Assembly: GCF_026261605.1 (NCBI RefSeq)
Contig: NZ_CP102486.1
Span: forward strand, 2,728,001-2,792,000
DNA length: 64,000 nucleotides
From: Dechloromonas sp. A34
Lineage (GTDB): Bacteria > Pseudomonadota > Gammaproteobacteria > Burkholderiales > Rhodocyclaceae
Direction: 5' to 3'
Shown here: positions 43,355-52,809 of the stretch, piece after piece
Layout: each line of letters opens with the position of its first letter
Position numbering within the stretch: position 1 is the first letter of the stretch
The notes under the pieces: model-generated
Databases searched by the model: none
What the model saw: the letters and a program-made list of their open reading frames with translations, nothing else
Told to the model about the DNA's origin: nothing
Made by a program: the position numbers and the translations under genes

Positions 43355-44260
43355 CTAGACGTGAGCGAAGCATGAATCAGCAATTTTCTTCAAATCGTCA
43401 CGGGGCATATTTTTCCTGACCGCGACTTGAGCCTTCAGCCATTCGCTCCGCTGCATTATCTCGGTGGTCATCATGTAAATCTTGGATCCGTCCCACATTT
43501 CCTTGAGTTCTTTCTCATACAAATCTTGGTAGGTGCCACTGATGCCAATTTGTAGCACATCTCCCACCGAGATGCCGGCATCTGCCAACGTTGTCGCCAG
43601 AGGAAGCCCCTTGCCGTTCAGACGAATCCTGTAAGAAAAGCTCCACTTCATTCCGACGTTAGGAAGCTCAATGTTCCACGGGAGCGACAAAGTGTCAGTG
43701 AGGTATTGAATGGTCTTCTGTACAGTCCAGGACAAAGAACAACTCATTCGAAAGAACTTGTCAAACCGAGTCGAATGAAGATAGACAAATTCTGCATCTG
43801 GCATTTCGACGTCTGGCCAAGGGAATACGGCATCTTTGTCGGCGGCAACACACGCTGCGGTGTCTTTTCCCCAAAGGGATAGCAGTTCCTTTAGAGCGGA
43901 GTCATAGTCATTTCGGAAGTCTGCGTACCTTCTATGAGCAAGGAGGGGTGGAATTTTGCAGTCCTTCAGCAGGATTGGAAGCAAGAAGGATCCACCGTTT
44001 GCGACCTGTTTCATTAGCGCAGCGTTCAATTCTTCGGTAACCCACTTGGAGCTAATAGCAGCCGGGGACAGAACAATGGCAAAGTATTTAGAGTCAGCAA
44101 TCCCATCATTGATCTTCCCGGGAACGCTCTCACCGATTCTCAAGTCGAGTTTGTCGTACCAGACTGGAAAGGAGTGCTTTGCGAGGTCAACTGCCAGGCG
44201 ATCAACAAATGGTTTGTCGCAACTGGCATGAGACAAAAATACTTTTCCAACCTTCGTCAT
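43355..44260 (-). CDS. TIR-domain protein with ubiquitin-like C-terminal domain
   Basis: 301 residues. TIR domain 1-130: GKVFLSHASCDKPFVDRLAV, FPVWYDKLDLRIGESV and YFAIVLSPAAISSKWVTEEL, with Glu in the EEL position. Residues about 160-255 contain MKWSFSYRIRLNGKGLPLAT followed by TLADAGISVGDVLQIGI, a pattern like ubiquitin/YukD-type beta-grasp domains (strand-turn-strand, then LxDxGIxxGDxLxI). The beta-grasp region may be a sensor or docking module. Pairing with the neighbouring TIR gene is likely. Confidence 0.7.
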   Translation of the reverse strand: MTKVGKVFLSHASCDKPFVDRLAVDLAKHSFPVWYDKLDLRIGESVPGKINDGIADSKYFAIVLSPAAISSKWVTEELNAALMKQVANGGSFLLPILLKDCKIPPLLAHRRYADFRNDYDSALKELLSLWGKDTAACVAADKDAVFPWPDVEMPDAEFVYLHSTRFDKFFRMSCSLSWTVQKTIQYLTDTLSLPWNIELPNVGMKWSFSYRIRLNGKGLPLATTLADAGISVGDVLQIGISGTYQDLYEKELKEMWDGSKIYMMTTEIMQRSEWLKAQVAVRKNMPRDDLKKIADSCFAHV

Positions 44261-44660
44261 GAAGCGTGTCCTACCTTGTGATGGCTAATAGTTATTTAGG
44301 AGCAGAAGTGTCCGAGTCATTTCCAATATTACGGACATCATTGAATCGCCTGTAAGGTTTTAAATGACGTGGAGATTATCCGATGCCGGTCTCCTTATCA
44401 ATCAACAATCATATGGACAGAGCCATTGTCCGGTATTGGGTTGTTTCTTGAGAGACCGCTGTTGACTGATAGTTTGAGTAGGTTCGTGCGCCCGTAAGTC
44501 GACATTCGCTGAAACTTGAAAATACCAATGGCTGCAATGCGGCACGTACGTCACAGACCAGGGTCATTTTTACTGTGTTGCTAACAACAGCGCGGCTAAA
44601 AAAACGTTGCAGCGAGCGAATCCCGGCTCTCAAACAACAAATGAGAGTCCTTGCCTGTGC
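44261..44660. other. Intergenic, AT-rich, end of the defence island
   Basis: 400 bases without a supported gene. A 74-codon minus frame (44409-44633) has no recognisable features. GC rises to chromosomal level near ihfA. Confidence 0.45.
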
Positions 44661-44978
44661 TCAGGCAGCTTTCGCTTCGTAGAGGGACAGATGAGGACTG
44701 GCCTCCACAGAGTCTTTGAGGCAACCACTGGGGTGAAAGGTCACGACGTGACGAGCGGAAATGGGGGTTTCTTCACCTGTCTTGGGATTGCGCCCTGGTC
44801 GTGCAGCTTTCCTACGAGTATTGAATACGCCGAAGCCGGCCAGTTTCACGTCTTCATGATGTTCCAGGCAGTCCGAGATTTCTTTGAAAAATCCCTCAAC
44901 CATCTCCTTGGCCTCACGGTGGTTGAGGCCAACGCCGTCGACGAGTTGTTCCGCGAGGTCTGCTTTTGTGAGGGTCAT
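44661..44978 (-). CDS. ihfA: Integration host factor alpha-like DNA-bending protein
   Basis: 105 residues of the HU/IHF fold: [31 protein letters not shown] and the DNA-contact arm [21 protein letters not shown], whose GRNPKTGE is typical of IHF-alpha. The C-terminus ([20 protein letters not shown]) departs from the usual PGQKLK ending. Housekeeping ihfA normally follows pheT; here it stands alone, so this may be a second, element-associated copy. Confidence 0.8.
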   Translation of the reverse strand: MTLTKADLAEQLVDGVGLNHREAKEMVEGFFKEISDCLEHHEDVKLAGFGVFNTRRKAARPGRNPKTGEETPISARHVVTFHPSGCLKDSVEASPHLSLYEAKAA

Positions 44979-45082
44979 GGTTCGACAGCGAGATTAACGA
45001 AGGGGTGATGATAATTCGCAACCTTGCTTGGTGAAAGTCGTGAACGCTGGAGAGTGCTCCAAGAGATACGGTTTTCTGCGCG

Positions 45083-45337
45083 ATGGGAATTATGATCATG
45101 CTATTCCCCCAAAGCGGAGACCGGATCTTGGATCACCCCATCATCAAACAGTTCGAGGCCCATGCCGAACTGCTGGACATCAGCGGCAGCGTTGAAGCCA
45201 TCGACGAGGCCATCGTGCAGCTTGCCACCTGGATGGATGGGCTCGAACTTTCCGAGGATGATCAAGCGCTTCTCTGCCACATCGGCGCGGTGCTCTACCG
45301 CGAGGGACTTCGAGGCCGGATGGGAGAGCGTCTGTGA
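45083..45337 (+). CDS. Hypothetical protein
   Basis: 84 residues; starts at 45083, or ATG 45092 or 45098. Contains DHPIIKQFEAHAELLDISGS and a helical SEDDQALLCHIGAVLYREGL. Acidic, no Cys pair, no membrane segment. I do not recognise it. The coding character (GC at third positions, acidic helices) supports a real gene. Confidence 0.5.
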   Translation: MGIMIMLFPQSGDRILDHPIIKQFEAHAELLDISGSVEAIDEAIVQLATWMDGLELSEDDQALLCHIGAVLYREGLRGRMGERL

Positions 45338-45450
45338 TCTACGGGGAAAAATGGGGGCGCTAAGCCAAGCCTCTCTCAAATCTGGGTGGCTTTCTTGAGA
45401 GGGGCTTGCCCGAAAAGGCGATTTCATTTTGAGCGGTGTATCTTTTCGGC

Positions 45451-45669
45451 ATGAAACGCGAATCAACTTGCTCAGTCGCAGCCGAAATTCTTGAAATCGA
45501 AGAGGTGCTCGACCTCGAAACGGGGGAGTTCGTGCAGGCAAGGGAGAAAATCGGCGGGGACTATGAGAAGGCCCTTCAACTGCGGATGTCGGATGATGAT
45601 GACGCGGCGCAATCTTTGATCGAAATCGGCGACGTGCAACTCTTGCTGTCAGACGCGCCATTGAAGTAA
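45451..45669 (+). CDS. Hypothetical acidic small protein
   Basis: 72 residues from ATG 45451 (GTG 45436 possible). MKRESTCSVAAEILEIEEVL, LDLETGEFVQAREKIGGDYE and a DDDD run near 52. Strongly acidic. No known family; possibly a partner of the BP74-like gene that follows in the same direction. Confidence 0.45.
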   Translation: MKRESTCSVAAEILEIEEVLDLETGEFVQAREKIGGDYEKALQLRMSDDDDAAQSLIEIGDVQLLLSDAPLK

Positions 45670-45699
45670 AGCAGATTGATCTGCAGCCCTGGAGATCCC

Positions 45700-46074
45700 A
45701 TGAGTGCCTATTTTGCGTTCGAACAGACGAGCCCCAAGGGGGAGTTGAAGCACTTTGTGTTTGGCTTGATGACGTCGCCAAGATCCTGGAGGCACGGCAA
45801 ATCTTGGGGGATACTGAGTTAATCAAGGCCCATGTCCAGGGCACCATCATTCCGAAAGCTGCGGACAATAATCCAGACTGGTCCTTTGGATCCGAAGACG
45901 ATAGGTTTCTTCGAAATGCAGATGGAGGTCTGTGATGCCAATGTCACCTATGTCGAGGAGCATCTCGATGAGGTGGGAGGCTCTCTCTTGCCAAGGAGCT
46001 TCTGGTGCCCTTGGAGTTCCAGGCTGGTGGCTGAGGTCTCGTGGCTAGCCGAGCCTGACCCCTCGACTAGCAAA
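45700..46074 (+). pseudogene. BP74-like (calmodulin-binding-protein-type) gene, frameshifted
   Basis: Three successive frames join to one protein: MSAYFAFEQTSPKGELKHFV; then [20 protein letters not shown] with [10 protein letters not shown] and NNPDWSF; then [34 protein letters not shown] and a stop at 46074. This order fits the domain first described in the slime-mould protein BP74. The breaks (near 45754 and 45889) are not in G runs and the second loses several bases, so this is a true pseudogene. Confidence 0.6.
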
Positions 46075-46157
46075 TGACCACCTGGTGATCAGCGCGCTGC
46101 GTCCTGAGTAGCGATAAGGTATTGCGCGCGCAGCCGAGGAACTCTTGCGGTAGGGAT

Positions 46158-46160
46158 TTA
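46158..46160. repeat. 3-bp target duplication TTA, left
   Basis: TTA precedes the left end of the IS5-type element and follows its right end at 47005-47007. A 3-bp TNA duplication is usual for the ISL2 subgroup. Confidence 0.6.
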
Positions 46161-47004
46161 GAACTTATCCATAAATTACGTTGACGGCCATCGGGATCTT
46201 TCGGAAGGAGATGATGGCTGCAGCCAAGTGATTGAGCGCCATGAAGCTGCGTTCGAGTTTTTCATAACGGACCAGCAACTTGCGGAATCGGTTGAACCAA
46301 CTATGGGCGACCTCGACAATCCAGCGACGCGCCCGCTTACCCGGCTGGCGCTTCAACGCCCTGGCTTCTTGGCTGCGCCCCTTCACATGCGGGATGTAGC
46401 CGTGCTTGTGAATGCGCTTCATCGCCGCAGCGCCGACGTAGCCAGCATCTGCATTCAGGTGCTTCGAGCGGCGCTTGGGGGGCGTCCGGCGTTTGACCTT
46501 CACGGCGCCAAGTACCGCCGCCAACTGCGTCACATCATGTCGATTCGCGCCGGTCACGATGAGCGACAACGGGACGCCACGCCCATCGACCAGCAGATGG
46601 CGCTTGCTCCCATTTTTTTCCCCGGTCCGTCGGGTTCGGACCCACGGCCTCTTGCGCCAAAGGGGCCTTCATCATGGCCCCATCAATGCTCTGCCAGCGC
46701 CAGGCGATGCCGGCCATGTCGTCATATTCGGCCAGGCCGGCCCGCCGGCAACGCCTTCCACTGACACCCCGTGCGCAGTACAAACACAATGCCCTCGAAA
46801 ACCAACCGGGCGGGCTTCGCCTTGCGCCCTGCGTCCGGCTTTCTCACATACTGCTTGTCTGCTACGCGAACCTGCCGCGCCGGTATCAATGGCGCCACCC
46901 GCTTCCAAAATTCGTCCGTTACTTCCCACGATTTCGCCTTCATCCGCGAACCCTCCGCGGCTAATGCCTCAAAATATCATGGACCTCAAATTACGGATAA
47001 GTTC
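46161..47004 (-). mobile_element. IS5-family (ISL2-like) element, decayed, 844 bp
   Basis: Ends GAACTTATCCATAA and, reversed, GAACTTATCCGTAA form inverted repeats. TTA duplications flank it. The transposase is frameshifted (see below). Confidence 0.8.
46165..46943 (-). pseudogene. IS5-family transposase, frameshifted
   Basis: From ATG 46943: EVTDEFWKRVAPLIP and RKPDAGRKAKPARLVFEGIV, ending early at RTGCQWKALPAG. The middle resumes in another frame (IAWRWQSIDGAMMKAPLA with GKKW). The last part (46569-46165) has VTGANRHDVTQL, LNADAGYVG, RARRWIVEVAHSWFNRFRKL and LVRYEKL, the second and third catalytic blocks. At least two frameshifts near 46730 and 46600. Confidence 0.85.
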
Positions 47005-47497
47005 TTAGTACTGTGTGCCCTTTGGGGGAGGAGCGGGCATTAGTAGCCTGCGATGCTGGTTTGGGCCCTGCGAAGGAGGTAGACATCGGGCTAGGCTATG
47101 GCATCATTTGATGCTTGGGCGTGGGTAAGTGCGCGTGGTTTATCTCCGATGCTGAAGTCTTCATCATCAGGTCGTATCATGACGTGCCACTCTAGCCCAC
47201 TGGTTTTGACGGTATCTCTGACGGTATGAAGGACTTTATGGAACGCTACAACCCTAAGAACACAAGCGTGTGGCGGTTCAATGAATAATCGAGTGGGAAT
47301 GATCGAAGATCGAATCGCTGCCTGAACCGGCAGGAAACTCAAGCGAAAAGCCCTGAGCGATCAGGGCTTTTCTGCTTTCCGGTGGGCGAATGCATAATCC
47401 CGGCAAATGCAGATCAGGCAGGGCAGGTATTTTTGACTGAACTGTAAGAAGCCGCCCGCTGTCACGACTAACGGAAATACCGATTCGGAGAACACCA
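47005..47497. other. Intergenic, junction of accessory DNA and chromosome
   Basis: About 490 bases with no supported gene. A strong terminator lies at 47346-47371. A minus frame at 47091-47342 is not recognisable. From here on all genes are chromosomal in type. Confidence 0.5.
47346..47371. terminator. Perfect bidirectional-type hairpin
   Basis: AAAAGCCCTGA, loop GCGA, TCAGGGCTTTT. 11-bp stem with A and T runs, so it could end transcription in either direction. No gene end lies close upstream on the plus strand. Confidence 0.75.
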
Positions 47498-48505
47498 ATG
47501 CGTGACACTTTTCCCCTGCTGGTCAAGACGGACTTCCCGGCCCTCCGGCGCCGACGGCTCGACACCCTGCAGGCCAACCTCGGGTATCGCTGTAACCAGT
47601 CCTGTTTCCACTGCCATGTCGCGGCCAGCCCGAAACGCACCGAGGAAATGGGCTGGGAAACCATGGCCTTGCTCCTCGAATTCGCCCGTCGACACGATCT
47701 CGAGACGCTCGACCTGACCGGCGGCGCGCCGGAACTGAATCCGAATTTCCGCCGCCTGGTTACCGAAGCTAGGGCAATGGGGCTGCGTGTCATCGATCGT
47801 TGCAACCTGACAATCCTCGGCGAGCCGGGATTTGAGGCGTTGGCTGATTTTCTCGCCGCCAATCAGGTAGAGGTTACTGCGTCGCTGCCGTGCTATCTCG
47901 AAGAAAACGTCAACGCCCAGCGTGGCGATGGCGTATTTCAGGCGAGTATCGCGGGTTTGCGCCTGCTCAATGCGCTGGGCTACGGGCTGCCCGACAGCAG
48001 TCTGGTCCTGAACCTGGTCTACAACCCTATCGGGCCAAGCTTGCCGCCGGACCAGGGCAAGCTGGAGCAGGCCTACAAGGAACAACTGGCGACCCGGCAC
48101 GGCATTGTCTTCAATCACTTGTTCGTGCTCGCCAACATGCCGATCAAGCGTTTCGGCAGCCAGCTGATCTCACGCAACGAATTTCACGGTTACATGGCGC
48201 TGCTCAAGGGCGCCTACCAGGCGGCCAATCTCGATGGCGTGATGTGTCACTCCCTGATTTCGGTCGGTTGGCAGGGCCACGTCCATGATTGCGACTTCAA
48301 TCAGATGCTCGGCCTGAATTTGGGCGGCGCGCCAGGCGGGCCGGTGCATCTTTCCGAACTGCTCGATGCCGATCTCAGCGGTCGTCCGATCCACGTCGCC
48401 GATCATTGCTACGGTTGTACGGCCGGGCAGGGGAGCAGTTGTGGCGGTGCGCTGGCGCATGCCGGCAGCCAGTCGGCAGTGGCGGTGGTGATCGGCGAAC
48501 GCTAG
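47498..48505 (+). CDS. arsS: Radical SAM protein of the ArsS (arsenosugar biosynthesis) type
   Basis: 335 residues, usual length. The SAM/4Fe-4S site CNQSCFHCH (CxxxCxxC) is near 30-38 after LDTLQANLGYR. SAM-binding DLTGGAPELNP follows near 72. The C-terminal Cys-rich region, CHSLISVGWQGHVHDCDFNQ and CYGCTAGQGSSCGG, binds a further cluster. The family transfers an adenosyl group to methylated arsenic in arsenosugar synthesis. No arsM is seen next to it; downstream genes are methionine sulfoxide reductases. Confidence 0.85.
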   Translation: MRDTFPLLVKTDFPALRRRRLDTLQANLGYRCNQSCFHCHVAASPKRTEEMGWETMALLLEFARRHDLETLDLTGGAPELNPNFRRLVTEARAMGLRVIDRCNLTILGEPGFEALADFLAANQVEVTASLPCYLEENVNAQRGDGVFQASIAGLRLLNALGYGLPDSSLVLNLVYNPIGPSLPPDQGKLEQAYKEQLATRHGIVFNHLFVLANMPIKRFGSQLISRNEFHGYMALLKGAYQAANLDGVMCHSLISVGWQGHVHDCDFNQMLGLNLGGAPGGPVHLSELLDADLSGRPIHVADHCYGCTAGQGSSCGGALAHAGSQSAVAVVIGER

Positions 48506-48697
48506 CCAGCAGGCGCCGCTCGCGACGCAAGCGTCGGAACTATCCGGCCTCAATGCCACTCGGATGTTCAAGACGCAATTGCCGACCGGCGGTGCAACGA
48601 TTCTGCTGTAAGAAATGCGCCGACTGCTACGACAAACGATCAGGAGGTAGCCCGAGCGTCGACACCCGTCGTGCCAGCTAGCCCCCAGGAGAACACC

Positions 48698-49201
48698 ATG
48701 AACCGTCGCCACTGGATTTACCGCGTTTCCGGGCTGCTGGCCAGCATGGCCCTGCCCGTGGCGCCGGCTGCCGCCGCAGCCGACAAATTTCCGCTCAGCA
48801 AACCACGTCAGGAGTGGAAGAAGCTGCTGCCACCAGATGCCTACAAGGTGCTGTTCGAGGAAGCGACCGAGCCATCCGGCAGCAGTCCGCTGAACAATGA
48901 AAAGCGCGCCGGAACCTTCATCTGCGCCGCCTGCAATCAGCCCTTGTTCGCCAGCGCCCACAAGTACGAGAGCGGCACCGGTTGGCCCAGCTTCTGGCAG
49001 CCGCTGGCCGGTGCGGTCGGCACCTCGACCGACTTCAAGCTGATCTACCCGCGCACCGAATACCACTGCTCACGCTGTGGCGGGCATCAGGGGCATGTCT
49101 TCAACGATGGCCCGCAGCCGACCGGCAAGCGCTATTGCAACAACGGTGTTGCCTTGAAGTTTGTGGTTGAGGGGGCCGCAATGCCGGCGCTGCTGACATG
49201 A
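48698..49201 (+). CDS. msrB: Peptide-methionine (R)-S-oxide reductase, secreted
   Basis: 167 residues from ATG 48698 (AGGAGAA upstream). It has a twin-arginine-free signal peptide (to about residue 28, VAPAAAAADK). Zinc ligands are CAAC near 70 and CSRC near 123. The core is YESGTGWPSFWQPL. The catalytic Cys is in RYCNNGVALKF. It reduces R-methionine sulfoxide in periplasmic proteins. Overlaps msrA by 4 bases. Confidence 0.92.
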   Translation: MNRRHWIYRVSGLLASMALPVAPAAAAADKFPLSKPRQEWKKLLPPDAYKVLFEEATEPSGSSPLNNEKRAGTFICAACNQPLFASAHKYESGTGWPSFWQPLAGAVGTSTDFKLIYPRTEYHCSRCGGHQGHVFNDGPQPTGKRYCNNGVALKFVVEGAAMPALLT

Positions 49202-49824
49202 AAACCCTTCATTACTTCAAGGTGCTGCTGGCCGTCGCTGGGCTGGCCATTGCCGGCCATGCCCTGTCCGCCGATGTGTCGGCGACCAGCGACGCCAATC
49301 GCGCCACGGCGATTTTCGCGGGGGGCTGCTTCTGGTGTATCGAAAGCGATTTCGAAAAACTGAAAGGCGTCAGCGAAGTGGAGTCAGGCTATACCGCCGG
49401 CAAGCTGCCGAACCCGAGTTACGAGCAAGTGAGCCGGGGCGGTACCGGCCATACCGAAGCGGTACGGGTGATCTATGACCCGAAGCTCGTCAGTTACGCG
49501 GCACTGGTCGAATATTTCTGGCGCCATATCGACCCGACGGTCAAGGATCGGCAATTCTGCGATGCCGGCTCGCAGTACCGGAGCGGCATCTACTGGCAGA
49601 ACGAGGCCGAACGCCAGGTGGTCGAACGCAGCCACCAGGCCTTGCTGAACAGCGGCCGCTTCAAGGTCATCCACACCGAACTGGCGCCGGCCTCGGCCTT
49701 CTGGCCGGCCGAGGAATACCATCAGGACTACTACAAGAAAAACCCGATCCGCTATAACTATTACCGGGCATCCTGTGGCCGGGATGCGCGGGTTGCTGAA
49801 GTCTGGGGTGAGAAGCGGAAGTGA
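49198..49824 (+). CDS. msrA: Peptide-methionine (S)-S-oxide reductase, secreted
   Basis: 208 residues with a signal peptide (AIAGHALSADV). The active site is FAGGCFWCIESDFEKLKGV with nucleophile Cys near 43. GTGHTEAVRVIYDP and AEEYHQDYYKKN are typical. Coupled to msrB; together they repair both methionine sulfoxide isomers in the periplasm. Confidence 0.93.
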   Translation: MKTLHYFKVLLAVAGLAIAGHALSADVSATSDANRATAIFAGGCFWCIESDFEKLKGVSEVESGYTAGKLPNPSYEQVSRGGTGHTEAVRVIYDPKLVSYAALVEYFWRHIDPTVKDRQFCDAGSQYRSGIYWQNEAERQVVERSHQALLNSGRFKVIHTELAPASAFWPAEEYHQDYYKKNPIRYNYYRASCGRDARVAEVWGEKRK

Positions 49825-49950
49825 CGGGGTACTCGCAGAGCCGGAAGTGTCGATTCTGATCGGAGGTGTAAGGAAACCCTGGGTTCCTGCGACTATAGGA
49901 CATGACGGAGACTTCTCTTCGTCCCCCATTCGACCTAGCAGGAGTGATAG

Positions 49951-52095
49951 ATGAAATATCGGAAACTGGCGCTAGTGCTTCTGCTGGGCGTCATCGTTGC
50001 CGCCTATTTCATCTTCGATCTCGGGCAGTACTTCAACCTGTCGACGCTGAAGGCCAGTCAGGCCAGCATCGAGGGGTTCCGGGTCGAGCATCCGGTACTC
50101 AGTGTGGCTCTCTATTTCGCGATCTACGTCGTCGTCACCGCGCTTTCGCTGCCAGGGGCAGCGCTGTTGACGCTGGCCGGCGGCGCTGTCTTCGGCCTGC
50201 TCTGGGGCACGCTGATCGTCTCCTTCGCCTCGACCATCGGCGCGACCGCCGCTTTCCTGATTTCCCGTTTCCTGCTCCGCGACTGGGTGGCCGAGCGTTT
50301 CGGCCAGCGCCTGGCGGCGATCGATCAAGGCGTCAGGCGGGAAGGGGGCTTCTATCTGTTCACCCTGCGCCTGGTACCGGCCTTCCCGTTTTTCATGATC
50401 AACCTGCTGCTCGGGCTGACGGCGATGCCGGCCCGCACCTTCTATTGGGTCAGCCAAGTCGGCATGCTGGCCGGCACGGTGGTCTACGTCAATGCCGGCA
50501 CCCAGCTGGCGCGGCTCGATTCGCTGTCCGGCATCCTATCGCCGGCACTGCTCGGCTCCTTCGTGCTGCTCGGCATCTTTCCGCTGCTCGCCCGCAAGCT
50601 GCTCGAGGTCGTCCGCCGCAACAAGGTGTTTGCCGGTTGGCGAAAGCCGGCGCGCTTCGAGCGCAACCTGGTGGTCATCGGGGCCGGCAGCGCTGGGCTG
50701 GTTACCGCTTATATCGCGGCCGTCGTCAAAGCCAAGGTGACCCTGGTCGAGAAACACAAGCTCGGAGGCGACTGTCTGAATACCGGCTGCGTGCCGTCGA
50801 AGGCGCTGATCCGTTCGGCGAAGTTCCTCTCTCATATTACCCGCGCCCACGAATTCGGCATCAAGTCGGCACGCGCCGAATTCGATTTTGCTGACGTGAT
50901 GCAGCGGGTGCAGCAGGTGATCACGGCCATCGAACCGCATGACTCGGCGGCGCGCTACGGCGAGTTGGGGGTCGATGTCGTGCTTGGCAGCGCGAAGATC
51001 GTTTCGCCCTGGGAGGTCGAGATCACCGGCGAAGACGGATCGACCCGCCGGCTGACGACGCGCAGCATCGTCATCGCAGCCGGGGCGCGCCCTTTCGTGC
51101 CGGCTATCCCCGGGATCGAAGCGGTCGGCTACCTGACCTCGGATACTGTCTGGAATCTGCGTGAATTGCCGGAACGGCTGATCGTGCTCGGCGGCGGGCC
51201 GATCGGTGCCGAGCTGACCCAGGCTTTCGCCCGGCTCGGCGCCCGGGTGACTCTAGTCGAGATGGCGCCGCGCCTCCTGCTGCGCGAGGATCCGGAGGTT
51301 TCCGAACTGGTCACCCGGCGTTTCCGGGCCGAAGGCATCGCCGTGCTGGTTGACCACCGCGCCAAACAATTCGTCGTCGACAACGGCGAAAAAATTCTGA
51401 TTGCTGAGCATGCCGGCCAGGATGTGCGCATTCCATTCGATGCCGTGCTGGTCGCCGTCGGCCGCAGTGCCAACCTGCAGGGCTACGGATTGGAGGAGCT
51501 GGGCATCACCACCGGGCGCACCGTGGAAACCAACGAGTTTCTGCAGACGAAATATCCCAATATTTACGCCGCCGGCGATGTCGCCGGCCCCTTCCAGTTC
51601 ACCCACACGGCGGCGCATCAGGCTTGGTACGCCGCGGTCAATGCGCTGTTCGACCCGTTGAAGAAATTCAAGGCCGACTACTCGGTGATCCCCTGGGCGA
51701 CCTTCGTCGAGCCGGAAGTGGCCCGTGTCGGCCTCAACGAGCAGGAAGCCGCCGAGCAGGGCATCGCCTGCGAGGTGACGACCTACGGCATCGACGACCT
51801 CGACCGGGCGATTGCCGATGGTGAGGCCCACGGCTTCATCAAGGTGCTGACCGTGCCCGGCAAGGACCGAATCCTTGGCGTCACCATCGTCGGCGAACAT
51901 GCCGGCGACCTGATCGCCGAATACGTGCTAGCCATGAAGCAGGGCATTGGCCTGAACAAGATATTGGGCACGATCCACATTTACCCGACCCTGGCCGAAG
52001 CCAACAAGTACGTCGCCGGCAACTGGAAGAAGGCGCATGCGCCGCAGCGCCTGCTCGCCTGGGTCGAGCGCTTACATGGCTGGCGTCGGGGCTAG
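49951..52095 (+). CDS. TVP38/DedA-like membrane domain fused to pyridine nucleotide-disulfide oxidoreductase
   Basis: 714 residues. 1-225: TVP38/VTT membrane domain with helices at 7-25, 52-75, 77-105 and 155-215 and the motif GAALLTLAGGAVFGLLWGTL. 240-714: a mercuric-reductase/lipoamide-dehydrogenase-like enzyme with FAD motif VVIGAGSAGLVTAYIAA, redox disulfide GGDCLNTGCVPSK, NAD motif VLGGGPIGAELTQAFARLG and the dimer-interface histidine region HIYPTLAEANK. Fusion proteins of this kind recur in Betaproteobacteria. Substrate unknown; the Cys tail of MerA is absent, so mercury reduction is not supported. RBS GCAGGAGTGATAG. Confidence 0.88.
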   Translation: MKYRKLALVLLLGVIVAAYFIFDLGQYFNLSTLKASQASIEGFRVEHPVLSVALYFAIYVVVTALSLPGAALLTLAGGAVFGLLWGTLIVSFASTIGATAAFLISRFLLRDWVAERFGQRLAAIDQGVRREGGFYLFTLRLVPAFPFFMINLLLGLTAMPARTFYWVSQVGMLAGTVVYVNAGTQLARLDSLSGILSPALLGSFVLLGIFPLLARKLLEVVRRNKVFAGWRKPARFERNLVVIGAGSAGLVTAYIAAVVKAKVTLVEKHKLGGDCLNTGCVPSKALIRSAKFLSHITRAHEFGIKSARAEFDFADVMQRVQQVITAIEPHDSAARYGELGVDVVLGSAKIVSPWEVEITGEDGSTRRLTTRSIVIAAGARPFVPAIPGIEAVGYLTSDTVWNLRELPERLIVLGGGPIGAELTQAFARLGARVTLVEMAPRLLLREDPEVSELVTRRFRAEGIAVLVDHRAKQFVVDNGEKILIAEHAGQDVRIPFDAVLVAVGRSANLQGYGLEELGITTGRTVETNEFLQTKYPNIYAAGDVAGPFQFTHTAAHQAWYAAVNALFDPLKKFKADYSVIPWATFVEPEVARVGLNEQEAAEQGIACEVTTYGIDDLDRAIADGEAHGFIKVLTVPGKDRILGVTIVGEHAGDLIAEYVLAMKQGIGLNKILGTIHIYPTLAEANKYVAGNWKKAHAPQRLLAWVERLHGWRRG

Positions 52096-52114
52096 GCGCT
52101 ATGCTGCCAATCTC

Positions 52115-52809
52115 ATGAGCGCACGCCTTTCGATCATCCTGCCGGTACTGAACGAAGCCGAGGGCATCGTCCAGGCGCTCGAACGCTTGCAGGAGATGCG
52201 CCGGCGAGGGGCCGAGGTGATCGTGGTCGACGGCGGGAGCAGCGACGAAACGGCGGGGTTTGCTCGGCCCCTGGCGGATTGCGTCATCACGGCGGCGCGC
52301 GGCCGGGGGCGCAGATGACTGCCGGGGTCGCCCAATCCACTGGCGACATCCTGCTCTTTCTGCATGCCGACACGCTGCTGCCGCCCGCTGCGCCGGAACT
52401 GGTCGCCGCGGCGGTCGCCGGCGGCGCTGACTGGGGCCGCTTCGATGTCCGGATTGCCGGTTCGCTGCGCGGCCTGGGCCTGGTCGCCGGCATGATGAAC
52501 TGGCGCTCCCGCCTGACCGGCATCGCCACTGGCGATCAGGCGATCTTCGTGAGCCGCGAAGCCTTTCGGCAGGTGGGCGGCTTTCCGTTGATTCCGCTGA
52601 TGGAAGACATCGTGCTTTCCAGCCGCCTGCGCGCTCTCAGGTCACCGGCCTGCCTCCGGGAAAAGGTTCTAACCTCGGGCCGGCGATGGGAACGGCACGG
52701 GCTGTGGCACACCATCCTGAACATGTGGTGGTTGCGCCTGCGTTTCCATTTCGGCGCCAGTCCGGTGGCACTAGCCCGGGAGTACGGCTATGTCCCCGAT
52801 GAGCACTGA
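52115..52809 (+). CDS. Family 2 glycosyltransferase (TIGR04283 type), one frameshift
   Basis: The first frame, MSARLSIILPVLNEAEGIVQ with VIVVDGGSSDETA, stops at 52318. The second frame supplies MTAGVAQSTGDILLFLHADT, DQAIFVSREAFRQVGGFP and MEDIVLSSRLR to 52809. One extra G in the G5 run 52305-52309 gives GRGAQMTAGVAQS, the family motif, and a protein of about 231 residues. GT-A fold with DxD-like HAD. Overlaps the next gene. Confidence 0.8.

Noticed and set aside
49951..52095. Mercuric reductase (merA)
   Set aside because: The flavoenzyme part has the GGDCLNTGCVPSK disulfide but no C-terminal Cys pair, no MerR/T/P neighbours and a fused TVP38 domain.
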